A stretch of DNA of 64,000 bases, from NCBI GenBank assembly GCA_010645155.1, contig CM021322.1:7847876-7911875 (forward strand), read 5' to 3'. Below are positions 47,801-56,018 of this stretch, piece by piece. Each line of letters begins with the position of its first letter. Within the stretch, counting starts at the first letter, position 1. The notes beneath the pieces were generated by a model, which had not been told where the DNA came from, ran no database searches, and worked only from the letters and a program-made list of their open reading frames with translations. The stretch is from Tigriopus japonicus (lineage: Eukaryota > Arthropoda > Copepoda > Harpacticoida > Harpacticidae). The position numbers and the translations under genes were made by a program.

Positions 47801-50800
47801 GTTGCGATTCGTTCAAGCCCTCTTGTTTGTTTTTGATTCTATGACTGGACAAAAGGGCAAAGAATTGCAGAACAAAGAATATTCGGGGGAGGTAAAAACT
47901 GTTCACTATATGGAGAGACGATTATTTTACTTGTTCACGATATGGAGAGTGGTTTATGAAGTAAAGAATCGGTTTCAGGCAAAATATTCATTATATGAAG
48001 ATGTTCACTATATAGAGCAGGGGTCGGCAACCGATGGGCCGCGGCCCACATGTGGGCCCAAGAGTGGTCTTTGGTGGGCCCAGGACCTATGGGGAAATTC
48101 CAAAATAGTGGGCCCGCAAGCCATCCATAGTACTGAACTAGTACTGAACCAACTACTTCTGACAACATGTAATTAAATTTGTGGGCCTTGACCCTAAAGT
48201 GGTTGCCGACCCCTGATATAGAGTATACACTATATGGAGAGTTGACTGAGTTAAGCTTTTGACCAAAAAACATTGAAGCCATTCGGAACACCGTGTAGGG
48301 AGAGGAAGTTTAGACGAATGAAACTGTCTAATTAAACAAAAAAAAGACGAATAGAATCGCCTGATTAGACGAAAAACGACGATAAAAATGGACCGATTAA
48401 ACGAAAAAAGAACAAAAGTTCCCATAACACGAAAAAAATGCTTAAAAGACCTAAAATTCGGATCAATTTTCCCCAAAAAGGTGAATGAAACTGTTGTATT
48501 AGAAAGAAGACAAATAAAGTGCCCGTACGGACGAAAAAGGCTTTTAAAACTGCTCCCACAAAATAGACGAAACCGGGAAAATATCTGTCTGCTTGTGCAA
48601 AAACAGCGAAATCTAAAAAAGAAGAAAAAAAGTTCCTATCCCTAGTCATAACCTTCAAAATCCAAGGAAAAGTCATCCTTGTCCAAAGCAATAATAGCGA
48701 GCTCTAGCATTGAAGATACTAGTAACTGGCTGGGATGTTTTTCCAGTATGCTTCAAGCATACTTTCAAACTTGACTTAAAACGTATGTCAAACTTTTAGG
48801 GCATTTTTGAACTAACATTTTGACTGAACATCTAGTACTTTGAAGCCAACCTTTAAATTAAGATGACAAACTCCTGTGTTGATTAAACCAGGAACCACTG
48901 TACGTCAGGACGAATTTCAAAAATACACACTGGGTCCGATCATTGCACTAAAATGTGAGGTTTTTGCAACAAATGTATTGTTCCGTTGAATTTTCATTGT
49001 ACTAATCGGACCCAGTGTGTATTTTGAAAGAAATTCTGGCTTGAGCCATCCTAGATTAAACACAACCTTCACAGAGGCAACTGATTTCTAAAGTGCAACC
49101 ACCGAACTTCTAAAGACCGTAAGAAAAGAACAGCAGTGAAACGTTTTGTGCTTGTCTAAAAATATGTGGGTAAATTTTAGTGATGGACCGAAAGGGCTCA
49201 TAACCGAAACCGAAAGTTTCGGCCGAAAGAGGGCTTAACCGAAACCGAAAGCGAAAGCAGCTGATTACAAAATAGTATAAATCCAAAATACACCTTAAAA
49301 TTCAAATTGCTCATGTGTTCGATGTCGGGTAAGTGCTAATTTTGAAAAATCGGGAAACTTAAATTTCAGAGGTTTTTGGACGAAAAAATTTTTCGATTTT
49401 GTTTTCAAACTCCATCCTTTATAGTACCTGTCTGCTTTCGGTTTCGGTAGGCATAAACCGAAACCGAAACCGAAATTTCAGCCAAAAGGGCTTTCGGTCC
49501 ATTGCTAGTAAATTTGATACTTTCTGTTATATGCAGTCATTACAATTGAATCAGTCACAAATTTAATCTAATGTTTGAAAAATTAAACTCATTTTTGTGC
49601 ATAGGTGTTTTTGTTGTATGGGTAGGACAAAGTGCCAAAACTGTACTACCAACTTGTATCAGGGATTAAATTCTGAAACAGCCAACAAAGTTCACTTTTA
49701 AACACTTTTATAATTTAAATTCATTATTATATGGAAGTTACTACCCCAGTTATTGAACAGAAAAAAAGAAAACTTTACAGAGATTGCCGTTCTCTTCTTC
49801 TAGTCTTTTACGTTTGCTGTTAAATTCCTAATGGGGATCTTGCGCGATTATTTTTCTCATTGTTGCGTCAATCGAGACGTTTGATATGTCAATAAAGGCC
49901 CAAAAAGGTGGACGTCAAATGATGAAGCATACTTGAAGTATGCAGCTCCAAACACAAAACATATGAGCTAATGTACAAATCAAGTTTGAGGGCAAGTGCA
50001 ACCAAATCATCTTCGACCAAGGCAAACTCATTAGAGAAGTCTACACACAACGAAGCGTTCGTCTACTACCATCCCAAGAGAGACTCATTATTATGTAGGC
50101 TCTCCATCATTAGGAGACGAGGCCATGATTGAAGGGCGAAAAGCAGACTAGCTAAAGCGGAAGTATTCTTCACTCTTCGACTCATCCTTGTCATTAAGTA
50201 GATTACAAACACAGTGAGTGGTTCAATTCCCACTAGACTTTGAGGTGTTTCCGAAGCAAGCTAGATCTGCTGGCTGACTGGAATATAATGTATAGGGCCC
50301 GGAACTATATATTTAAAAATATGAATTTTTTTATTTATTTATTTTGATATATTTTTAGCAAATATTTGCCGGGCTCTCATAATGTAGTATCAGATTGTAG
50401 GTAAAAAGGCCACAAATAAAACGGTCGCAAGTAGTGATGGACCGAAAGGGCTCATAACCGAAACCGAAAGTTTCGGCCGAAAGAGGGCTTAACCGAAACC
50501 GAAACCGAAAGCAGTGTTCACTGTTTACAAAATTGTTCAAATGCAAAATCCGCCTTAAAAATTAGAATGTGTTCGATATTGGGTAGTCGCAAATTTTGAA
50601 AAATCTTAAAAATTAAATTTCAGAGGTTTTTGGACCAATTTTTTTTCGATTTTGTTGTCAAACTCCATTTTAAACAGTGCTTGTCTGCTTTAGGTTTCGG
50701 TAGGCATAACCGAAACCGAAATTTCGGCCGAAAGCGCTTTCGGTCCATCACTAGTCGCAAGTAAATACGAAAGTAATGTAACGTAAAGGGCCGAACTATA

Positions 50801-51744
50801 TATTTAAAAATATGAAATATTTTTAGAAACATTTTCCCTTTTTTGCTCGATTCTTATTTAAAATATTTGGTTTGTTTCGAAAAAAAACTAATATTTTGTC
50901 GATTATTTAGAAAGTGTTTCAGAGATATTTGAACAAAATCAAAGTTTGGTCAATGCGTAATAGGGCTTCCCCTCAATAAATCAAAACATACTAAAATCTC
51001 TTTAAAAGGGATAGTTGTACTAAAATCACATATTCACAATCATAACTACTGTCATATCCTTTAATCAGCGCCATCTTTTGGGACAAACTGATATTTTTAG
51101 TTCGAACTCGGGGAGGCGTCAAGTTTTCCAAAAATGACCAATTAAATTAAATCTACCAAAAAGTTATTGGGTAAGTTGGTGCGCACACCATAAATCATCA
51201 TGTGATGCCGTTGCCAAAATCATTTTTTAAAGACTTGGCTTAGTTTTCAAGTATTTGAGCTTTTTAAGAAAATGTTTTGTCAATTGTTTGTCATTTTTAG
51301 CAAATATTTGCCGGGCTCTAATAATGTAAAATCAGATTGTAGGTAAAAAGGCCACAAACAAAACGGTCTCAAGTAAATACGTCACTGCAAAGGTGGCCCC
51401 AACGAAAAAAGGTCACAGTTATAAGGTCACGGTGGAGAATTAATTTTTCCATTCTCTTTACAGGGAATCCCATTCCTTGTAGCGGTATTGAAAAATCCGC
51501 CCCCACCCCCCTCAAAAAAACCTTTTTGGAAATTGAAATCTTATTTGCGTGAAATCTGTGTCCTCAAATTTTACCAATTTTGAATTTCTATTTCCAGACG
51601 AATAAGAAGTACAAGGAGGATGTGGATCGCATTTTAAAACCAGCGACAGAAATGTTGGCCGAGAGCAGCTCCAGTTCTTCCTTGGATGAAGATGTCGTCG
51701 TCGAGAGCATTAAAAATCACCCTGGACCCAAAAAGGACAACTGA
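26813..51744 (+). CDS. TMEM120: TMEM120 (TACAN) family membrane protein, nine exons
   Basis: Exons: 26813-26875, 27512-27724, 28353-28494, 30230-30366, 30443-30531, 30599-30750, 47054-47138, 47206-47398 and 51598-51744. All borders are GT/AG and phases agree; 406 residues. TMEM120 proteins are six-helix dimers of the inner nuclear membrane/ER. They were reported as a mechanosensitive channel (TACAN) and structurally resemble fatty-acid elongases with bound coenzyme A. The N-terminal ~95 residues are a coiled coil ([20 protein letters not shown]). Family blocks follow in order: [32 protein letters not shown] (about 163-175), [42 protein letters not shown] and [16 protein letters not shown]. 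The C-terminal exon adds about 48 charged, serine-rich residues beyond the vertebrate end. Intron 6 is 16.3 kb and contains a nested opposite-strand gene and many transposons. Intron 1 has no competing exon that keeps the coiled-coil match. Confidence 0.95.
27768..28243. repeat. Inverted pair of a dispersed repeat in TMEM120 intron 2
   Basis: GTGCGCCCTCTATGGG to about 27830 resembles 5994-6060. An inverted copy of its (G/A)CTCGYxAATTCCATGAGAT part lies at about 28207-28243. Confidence 0.5.
29500..29954. mobile_element. hAT-like element, TAGGGYTMGGAC family, diverged copy
   Basis: Shares the interior phrases AATAAACAGCAACTTTT and CCTCGATCACT with 10235-10659. The right end, AACTTTATCCGGGCCCC, matches the family end. 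The left boundary is unclear. Confidence 0.55.
30772..31301. mobile_element. Dispersed element with CAACTGTTGAGCGGACA inverted repeats, copy 1
   Basis: About 530 bases just behind TMEM120 exon 6. Near the left end lies CAACTGTTGAGCGGACA; its exact reverse complement occurs near 31195-31212. Copies at about 37374-37901 (same strand) and 43581-44045 (inverted) are similar over most of their length. No coding frame is conserved between copies, so it is non-autonomous. Outer ends are estimated from where the copies diverge. Confidence 0.75.
31811..31935 (-). pseudogene. Possible orphan exon related to the Kelch-like gene's third exon
   Basis: A strong acceptor (catgtttttcag) and a GTGAAA donor bound 41 codons. 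Like exon 3 of the gene at 34877-38884, it ends in a LxxEG motif with the donor in phase 1. The similarity is weak and the entry phase differs. No Kelch exon is visible downstream, so I read it as a leftover of a tandem duplication. Confidence 0.3.
32206..32895 (+). mobile_element. Internally deleted mariner element with TA-flanked inverted repeats
   Basis: The left end CAGAGTGGGGCATTAGTATT and its right-end reverse complement CAGAGTGGGGCAGTAGTATT are each flanked by TA (32206-32207, 32894-32895). The left end is partly duplicated inside (about 32232-32257). The interior keeps only transposase pieces: [20 protein letters not shown] at about 32263-32324 (second catalytic Asp), then WPSNSPDLN (third Asp region) through a C-terminus with [16 protein letters not shown], stop 32776-32778. 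One in-frame TAG and the loss of the N-terminal two-thirds make it dead. A 197-base solo LTR interrupts it. Confidence 0.92.
32325..32521 (+). mobile_element. Solo LTR inserted in the mariner relic
   Basis: 197 bases starting TGTGATGTTC and ending GGCACA (TG...CA). Flanked by 5-bp GTAAC at 32320-32324 and 32522-32526. Removing it restores the mariner reading frame, which supports the boundaries. It contains an AATAAA near 32465. No partner LTR or internal retrotransposon region is near. The direction was not determined with certainty; the AATAAA suggests the plus strand. Confidence 0.88.
34140..35625. repeat. Segmental duplication, copy 1 (partner at 62.37-63.61 kb)
   Basis: The terminal Kelch-like exon, its last intron boundary and about 700 bases of 3' flank match 62370-63610 in the same orientation. 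The match includes the flank phrase TTAATTAAAGAGGGTTCAA or TTAGTTAAAGAGGGTTCAA and the left end of a hAT-like element. Confidence 0.88.
34399..34830. mobile_element. hAT-like element, TAGGGYTMGGAC family, copy in duplication 1
   Basis: Left TAGGTCTCGAACAAAGT, right (reverse complement) AAGGCTCAGACAAATTTGC. The left flank CTTATGGC matches CTCATGGC at the partner locus (62648), so the insertion came before the duplication. Confidence 0.65.
34877..38884 (-). CDS. Putative secreted Kelch-like protein, four exons, nested in TMEM120 intron 6
   Basis: Exons: 38742-38884, 36699-36904, 36308-36472 and 34877-35559. GT/AG borders and phases (2, 1, 1) agree; 398 residues. Exon 1 encodes an N-terminal hydrophobic stretch ([11 protein letters not shown]) that looks like a signal peptide. 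Exons 2-3 are Cys-rich ([18 protein letters not shown]), which suits an extracellular domain. Exon 4 (about residues 172-398) has repeated Kelch-type blades: [16 protein letters not shown] and GILCLGGT, each followed by a W-x-x-LP or WYRTPL segment. Three or four blades are visible, fewer than a full propeller. The terminal exon is duplicated at 62.8-63.5 kb. The exon 3 acceptor is the weakest border. Its ligand and role are unknown. Confidence 0.78.
36527..36684. mobile_element. PIF/Harbinger-like MITE, copy 2
   Basis: 158 bases within intron 2 of the Kelch-like gene. Inverted ends AGGTGCCTTTACACGACACG and AGGTGCATTTACACGACACA. Flanked by TAA at 36524-36526 and 36685-36687. Homologous to the split copy at 12369-12706. 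Confidence 0.9.
37374..37901. mobile_element. CAACTGTTGAGCGGACA-family element, copy 2
   Basis: Lies within intron 1 of the Kelch-like gene, itself within TMEM120 intron 6. The left motif reads CAACTGTTGAGCGAACA and the right motif TGTCCGCTCAACAGTTG. Collinear with 30772-31301. Confidence 0.78.
39168..39290. mobile_element. Short foldback MITE
   Basis: AAGGGAGTAATGACCAA on the left and, reverse complemented, AAGTGGGTAATGGCCAA on the right. The arms stay similar to the centre (TTTCATTTTATTGGCGACCC against TTTCATTTTATTTGACACCC). About 123 bases; target duplication not seen. Confidence 0.75.
39764..39806 (-). pseudogene. Fragment of the Kelch-like gene's first exon
   Basis: About 40 bases match the start of exon 1 and its upstream flank (38855-38893), including the ATG context CATGTCTGAATACTT. 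The copy then diverges. A partial duplicate lying upstream of the intact gene. Confidence 0.5.
40767..42035. mobile_element. Foldback element with ~230-bp inverted arms
   Basis: The left arm (about 40767-41025) and right arm (about 41774-42035) are reverse complements over more than 200 bases, for example GAGTGCGTGACCGC, AAGTAGCGAAGGGCCTACTT and CGACAGTCTATTCCCAAAGT. The roughly 750-base centre has no recognisable transposase and carries the hAT MITE at 41246-41576. Long arms fit foldback or Mutator-like non-autonomous elements; the target duplication was not resolved. Confidence 0.85.
41246..41576. mobile_element. hAT MITE, TAGTGATGGACCGAAAG family, copy 1
   Basis: 331 bases, TAGTGATGGACTGAAAG ... 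GGTCCATCACTA. Flanked by exact 8-bp CTCTTGAT at 41238-41245 and 41577-41584. Subterminal (A)ACCGAAA repeats in both orientations. Inserted in the centre of the foldback element at 40767-42035. Confidence 0.95.
42040..43225. other. Gene-free intronic stretch
   Basis: Within TMEM120 intron 6. A 101-codon minus-strand frame (42851-43156) has no recognised similarity and no supporting splice context. Confidence 0.4.
43262..43450. repeat. Dispersed repeat, pair with 45735-45910
   Basis: Both copies share GATTTCAATCTGTTCA, ACCTTTGCTT(A/G)ATCTTGATGG and a downstream TCTTCAAAAA-like stretch in the same orientation, about 2.5 kb apart. Type unknown. Confidence 0.6.
43581..44045. mobile_element. CAACTGTTGAGCGGACA-family element, copy 3 (inverted)
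   Basis: Reverse orientation relative to the copies at 30.8 and 37.4 kb. CAACTGTTGAGCGGACA lies at about 43606, and the opposite end reads GATTACACTCCTAGTATTTA. Confidence 0.75.
45735..45910. repeat. Dispersed repeat, partner of 43262-43450
   Basis: See the partner for shared phrases. This copy carries short deletions. Confidence 0.55.
46015..46781. mobile_element. DNA transposon with ~40-bp inverted ends
   Basis: The left end TAGAGTGGATCAATTGACAA ... AATAGAGCGGTTTTTT and the reverse-complemented right end TAGAGCAGATCAAATGAACA ... AATAGAGCGGTTTTTT match. About 770 bases with no transposase seen. The target duplication is ambiguous. Confidence 0.7.
47565..48248. mobile_element. Pogo/Tigger-like non-autonomous element
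   Basis: Ends CAGTCAACTCCCCATTTAGT and (reverse complement) CAGTCAACTCTCCATATAGT. TA precedes the left end; the right flank is AG, so one side is altered. Inside, TTCACTATATGGAGAG-like words recur, as in many Tigger-type MITEs. The hAT MITE 48018-48215 is nested in it. Confidence 0.78.
48018..48215. mobile_element. hAT MITE, CAGGGGTCGGCAACC family, copy 2
   Basis: 198 bases, CAGGGGTCGGCAACC ... GGTTGCCGACCCCTG. Exact 8-bp ATATAGAG at 48010-48017 and 48216-48223. Inserted inside the pogo-like element 47565-48248. Confidence 0.95.
48315..48560. repeat. Degenerate array of TTARACGAAAAA-like words
   Basis: Words such as GATTAGACGAAAAA, GATTAAACGAAAAA and ACACGAAAAA recur at irregular spacing. 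They keep both strands open by chance. Confidence 0.5.
48889..49054. mobile_element. MITE with 7-bp target duplication, copy 3 (inverted)
   Basis: 166 bases, CAGGAACC ... GCCATCCTAG. Flanked by exact 7-bp ATTAAAC at 48882-48888 and 49055-49061. Reverse complemented, it aligns with 12377-12542 through AGGACGAATT, CATTGTACTAAAATG and TGTTCCGTTGAATTTTCATT-like phrases. Confidence 0.85.
49178..49507. mobile_element. hAT MITE, TAGTGATGGACCGAAAG family, copy 2
   Basis: 330 bases, TAGTGATGGACCGAAAG ... CTTTCGGTCCATTGCTA. Exact 8-bp GTAAATTT at 49170-49177 and 49508-49515. Confidence 0.95.
50293..50830. repeat. GGGCCCGGAACTA dispersed repeat, interrupted by a hAT MITE
   Basis: Starts GGGCCCGGAACTATATATTT. 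Its middle (about 50357-50431 and 50754-50775) matches 51297-51385, which lacks the MITE insertion. A further GGGCCGAACTATATATTTAA copy starts near 50787. Confidence 0.6.
50432..50753. mobile_element. hAT MITE, TAGTGATGGACCGAAAG family, copy 3
   Basis: 322 bases, TAGTGATGGACCGAAAG ... CTTTCGGTCCATCACTA. Exact 8-bp GTCGCAAG at 50424-50431 and 50754-50761. The paralogous unoccupied site at 51366-51373 reads GTCTCAAG once. Confidence 0.97.
51465..51510 (+). repeat. Short palindromic repeat, copy 2
   Basis: TACAGGGAATCCCATTCCTT then GTAGCGGTA and AAAAATCCG. Same layout as 12855-12900 (minus strand). Confidence 0.55.
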
Positions 51745-51966
51745 TTTGATTTCGAGTTTGATCCCAATCAAGCGTGTTCTTGGGCCCAGAACGTTTGTTT
51801 TGGTTTTAAGTTTTAGTTGAAGAATAACAAAATATTTCCTTTTTATGGACTTCATTCTTTACGAGAAGGTTGAATATTAGCTGATATTTTCGTGTCTTGT
51901 CTGCTTGACTTCTTTCACTGTGGTTCCTTATTCTCCAGCCAATCCGAAATAAGGATTCTAATCAAA

Positions 51967-51972
51967 ATTAAA
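51967..51972 (+). promoter_or_regulatory. Possible poly(A) signal ATTAAA of TMEM120
   Basis: A variant hexamer about 220 bases past the TMEM120 stop. No AATAAA is closer. Confidence 0.3.
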
Positions 51973-52018
51973 TGCAATTGGTTGGATCAGAGGCTGAGTA
52001 GTTAAGCGGGTAAGCAAA

Positions 52019-52596
52019 TGGCATGGTGTTTCAAATGGCTTTTAAGGTTTGGATCAAAATACTCAAAGATACCTTGGCATTTTTTTGGACCCACAAGTTA
52101 ATGGGGAACGACTTAACTTTTATTTTACTAAATAAGTTGAAGTCCAGGGAAAAAAGTATATATCTACAAACCTTTTAATAATAACATGCTTGTTGAACTT
52201 TTTAATCCATAATACAGAACATTTAGTTACTTGTTGAATTCGTTTTTGATCCCAAAAAGCCGAAAAACGTTACAGTTATGTGAAAAAGGCATTCCCACTC
52301 AATGTCGCCAAATTTTTTGAGTCTTCAAGTTCATGTCAAAATAGCTCAAAATCATATAAATTAAAAATTATTGAAAATCAAAAACATGAACTATTTTAGA
52401 CGGATGGAAGTATTGGCTTTTCAAAAAATGTTACCAGTAACATGTTTTTTGATACATAATATTTCCCCACGACCGATACTTATACAACACAATAAAAGTT
52501 GAGTGTTCCCCATTGCATTGAGGGTTCGAAAATGCCTAGATTTGTTTTGAGTATTTCGATCCAAACCTAAAATGCCATTTGAAGCACCGTGATATG
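52019..52596. mobile_element. Foldback element with ~105-bp arms
   Basis: The left arm (52019-52125) and right arm (about 52490-52596) are reverse complements with shared phrases GGTTTGGATC(A/G)AAATACTCAA, GGCATTTT and AATGGGGAAC. The centre is AT-rich without coding frames. Confidence 0.8.
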
Positions 52597-52605
52597 TAGG
52601 GCCTG

Positions 52606-52720
52606 GAACTACGATATTTAAAAAAAAAATATGTTAAACACATATATCCATTTATTTATTTTGGCTGCTTCGAGCAAAAATAAAATACTTTCTTGATTTT
52701 TGAGGCAGGAAACATATTTC
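52606..52720. repeat. GGGCCTGGAACTA dispersed repeat
   Basis: GGGCCTGGAACTACGATATT, related to 50293 and 50787. Confidence 0.5.
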
Positions 52721-53154
52721 AGGAAAATTTGAATTGAATTTTTTGAATTTTACATTTTCAAGAATGGTCAAGCCAACAAGGGTTAACCAAAATGAACCAA
52801 ATGGACCAAAATGTCTACAAAATGCCATTTTTACTAATAATAAAAACCATAACTACTGTCAAATCAGGAAAAAAATATGCCATCTTTTGAGGCCAATTGG
52901 AAATTCTATTGTTAACTCAGTTACGTGTCATGATTGAAAAGGAAGATAGCAAAAAAGTATCTAAGGCTTTATGTGTGAAAAAAAAATAAAGCTTTTTTGC
53001 TATTCAACCTCCTTTTTCTTTCTCTTCTTCTTTTCTCTTGCGCTTTACTTTGAGACATTGTATCGATTTTTTTGCGACATCGGGTTACAAGAGACTCATA
53101 CGAATTTCCACTTTTTGCCCGTCCCCATTGATGAAAATGTCAATTTCTGACGTA

Positions 53155-53332
53155 TCCGCCAAAGTAATCGCTGGGAACTTCCATTTTTTGCTGAATTTTG
53201 ACAAAAAGTGCTAGTATTTCATGGAGTGAAGATTTTAAAAACATTTGTCCCCAGTTATTTTCCAGATGAAGGAGGTAACTAAGTTGCAATTTATTTATTA
53301 CGTTCATTTCAAATTTGGCGCGCACATTGGAT
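53155..53332. repeat. Dispersed repeat, inverted partner at 61045-61225
   Basis: Reverse complemented, it shares GCGCGCCAAATTTGAAA, CATCTGGAAAATA and TTTTTGTCAAAATTCAGCAA with the partner, in the same order. Type unknown. Confidence 0.65.
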
Positions 53333-53702
53333 ACTCACTCGTAGGATGGCTTGCAACAAGATACGAGTTAGATACTTGTGAGCCAGAACGATCCTAAAGG
53401 AAATTGAATGTAATTTTTTTTGGTTATCTTTCTGAGTCACAAATTGTTTTAGACTTGTTTTTTGTTCAGTACATATAAGTAGTCAAGTAGAAATTTATTT
53501 TGCGGTTTAGTGAAGTTAAGGATATCTGACAGCTACTAAAAATACAGAAGAGCGGCAAATAATTGCTCTTGAGTAAAAAACAGTTTTTAGGCAGGTGGAA
53601 TTTCTACGCTGCACCAAAATCCATTTTCAGAGTCAAATGAAAAGGTTGCATTATTAGCTTTCAAATAGTACCATTTTTGGCACAATTGTTCCCAACACAA
53701 CA

Positions 53703-54770
53703 ATGGAGCAAACAAGGAGAGTAGTGATCATTGAAATGAAACGCGCAAGTAAAAAGCTTGCAGTCTTGTTTGTGAAGGCCCAAATACCCAAAAATACCCA
53801 AATCCACAATCAAATACCCAAAGAGCACGGTCTACGCTGTCTTCAAGTACTGGAAAGAGGAGGGAGTGGCCAAGAGGAGGCGCTACGCACCTCCAAGTGA
53901 CAAAAAGAGGACACCCAGGTTTGTGGCTGGCCTCAAGAGATCAAATAAGGCCTCTCCGGGGACCTCAATGTCAACACTGGCAAAAACAGAGATGTGAGTG
54001 TGTCCACCATCTCCAGGGCCATCAACAGCGACTTGAAGATGCATTCCTACAGGCTTTACACCCGCCGAATCCTCACTGATGACATGAGGGCCAAGAGGGT
54101 AGAGAATGGGACAAAGTTGCTCAACGACCTGAAGTCTCAAGGGGGAAAAATCAATTTTTCAGTGATGAGAAGAATTGGACAGGGCACTGGTCGTACAATG
54201 TCCAGAACAACAGGTGGGTGGCTGGCAATAGGTCCATGGTCCCTCACGGTTTCTCCAGCAAATTTCAGGCCTTTGTGATGACCCTGGGCGTCTTGGGGAG
54301 CAACGGGTCCGTGATGCCACCCTTCTTCTTCAACCTCAAAGAGAGGGTGGGCTCAGACAGGTACTGAGAGGCAAGGACTCTGGAGGGTCCTTGTGTGTGG
54401 TGATGAAGATAGTGGTGATCCTGTGGATGGTACAGGAGGCCAATGGTGCCAAGTTCATCTTCCAGCAAGACTCAGCCCCGGACCACAAGGCCAAGAACAC
54501 CCAGAACCTCCTCAACATTAGCAACATCAAGTTCTGTGACCCAAAGACCTGGCCCCCTAACTCACCTGACATGAATCCTCTGGATTACTACTTCTAGGGA
54601 AGTTAGAGAGGGAGGTCTGTGCTACCAGTCACAACAGCATCAATGCCCTCAAGACCTCCATTGGCTGTAAGTGGGCTGCTATTGTTCCCGCGGAGGTCGT
54701 CAATGCCTGCAAGTCCTTCCGGCCCAGGATTGAAATGATGATTGAGAGGGAGGGGCAGCATATTACATAA
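53703..54770 (+). pseudogene. Mariner-type transposase, full length but broken
   Basis: Begins ATGGAGCAAACAAGG and runs through the typical order: helix-turn-helix region (RRVVIIEMKRASKKLAV, then VYAVFKYWKEEG in another frame), linker (DVSVSTISRAINSDL) and first Asp region (FSDEKNW). The second Asp region (FQQDSAPDHKAK), third Asp region (WPPNSPDMNPLDYYF) and C-terminus follow. At least three frame changes (near 53.8, 54.16 and 54.37 kb) and an in-frame TAG at 54597 break it. I could not identify convincing inverted repeats on both sides. It belongs to a lineage distinct from the TA-flanked element at 32.2 kb. Confidence 0.9.
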
Positions 54771-55541
54771 ATGTATTCTTAATTAGTTGGGCTTTCAAAT
54801 AAAACATTAACTGACTCTCTACTTGCTCTACTTATTGATCTGGAGGCAGTTAAACTTTGTCCGGATTTATCTGCAAGACGTTGTGGTATTGGCTGATCTT
54901 TGAAACCTTGTATGAAAGGTTCCTTGAACTAGTTCAACCATGAATGTATGCATTTCGTGTTGCAGTTTTCAAGGGTTTTTTATGTTCCTGCAAGAGTGTG
55001 CTAGGTGTTTACTCATCTATTTGACATGAGAACGTCTTGATACTAAAACAGAGACTCAATTAATTACAAAATTTAAAAAAAAAAACATCTTGTTTTGCAA
55101 TCTTAGTAGCTTTGACAAGTTTAGTTTGTATTTCAACGAGGAAATAAACACGACAATTTGACACTGTTTGGCAAGTTTTCAATGAGTTCACTGCTTTTTC
55201 ACATATGTTGTTACATATCTGAGCCATCCGTTGCTTTGTTTCACAAACCTTCGTTGAATTCACAATTGAAAGATATGACTAGAAGTCAGAGAAGTGTGGG
55301 TTTGGTTTTGGAACTGTCTGTTTCTTTCAATAACAAAGAAGCTCCTAGAGTTTTTTCAACTTCAATATTCCTTTACATTTTCATTGAAATATCAAATTTT
55401 GGGTTAAAAGATTTCATACACCTTGAAGAAAAAAGCACACATTAATCGTAGTGAACATAGTTCACCTAGAGCACATAACACATCACATATTTCATAATTC
55501 GCAAGAGCTTTGAATGAAATTTCACACTAAAATAAGTGAAA
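54771..55541. other. Gene-free stretch, with the start of a short duplicated flank
   Basis: No supported gene. From about 55455 the sequence (CACCTAGAGCACATAACACATC-like) is repeated near 61600. Confidence 0.45.
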
Positions 55542-56018
55542 ATGGTCTTTATTGATGTTTTTACGTGCTACAACATTTTGACAGGGCTGTATTCTTTTTT
55601 CATTGCGGAACATTTCTACAACACATTTTTTCCTCTGGATTTTGATTGTTTGGCTCCAATAGACAATTATTGGCTTTTGCTCCGCTTGTTCTTGCTGTTC
55701 AAGAATCCGATTCAGATTCGTCAGGGAGTGATGGATGAAATTCTCAACTCGGTTAGTGAAGAGGCCAAACGCTGTCTGGAACTTGTTATTCACGGGAGTG
55801 TTTGCAGTGTAATAAACAAAAAAATCATTATTGAGGTACTCAATGCTTGGATGATTGGTACCAAGCCTCTATTCTCAATAAAAGGTAACGACACGGAACT
55901 CATTGAAGACGACATGACAAATTCCTCCGGAAACGTAGAATCTTTTGAATTAATCGAAAAAGTCGAGTCAAATGGTGTATTACCGGAATTGAATAAGGTG
56001 ACTCCGATTTGTAACTAA
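55542..56018 (+). CDS. Hypothetical protein, intronless ORF
   Basis: The ATG at 55542 gives 158 residues. The frame has no recognised domain. Residues 1-65 are hydrophobic and aromatic, with MVFIDVFTCYNILTGLYSFF and YWLLLRLFLLF. Residues 70-100 look helical and the last 45 are acidic (GNDTELIEDDMTNSSG). Part of the N-terminus and about 90 bases upstream are repeated at 61595-61720, where the frame is broken. No splice sites or nearby AATAAA give extra support. It could be a single-exon gene, a processed copy or part of an unknown element. Confidence 0.45.
   Translation: MVFIDVFTCYNILTGLYSFFIAEHFYNTFFPLDFDCLAPIDNYWLLLRLFLLFKNPIQIRQGVMDEILNSVSEEAKRCLELVIHGSVCSVINKKIIIEVLNAWMIGTKPLFSIKGNDTELIEDDMTNSSGNVESFELIEKVESNGVLPELNKVTPICN

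Noticed and set aside
48388..48691. Lysine-rich and phenylalanine-rich frames on opposite strands
   Set aside because: Both come from the degenerate TTARACGAAAAA repeat.
50150..50260. tRNA-derived SINE from a GTGGTTCAATTCCCAC box
   Set aside because: The A-box match is weak and no second copy was found in the window.
53580..54860. Inverted repeats around the broken mariner
   Set aside because: Candidate ends (GTTTTTAGGCAGG and GTTTAACTGCC) match too poorly to set boundaries.
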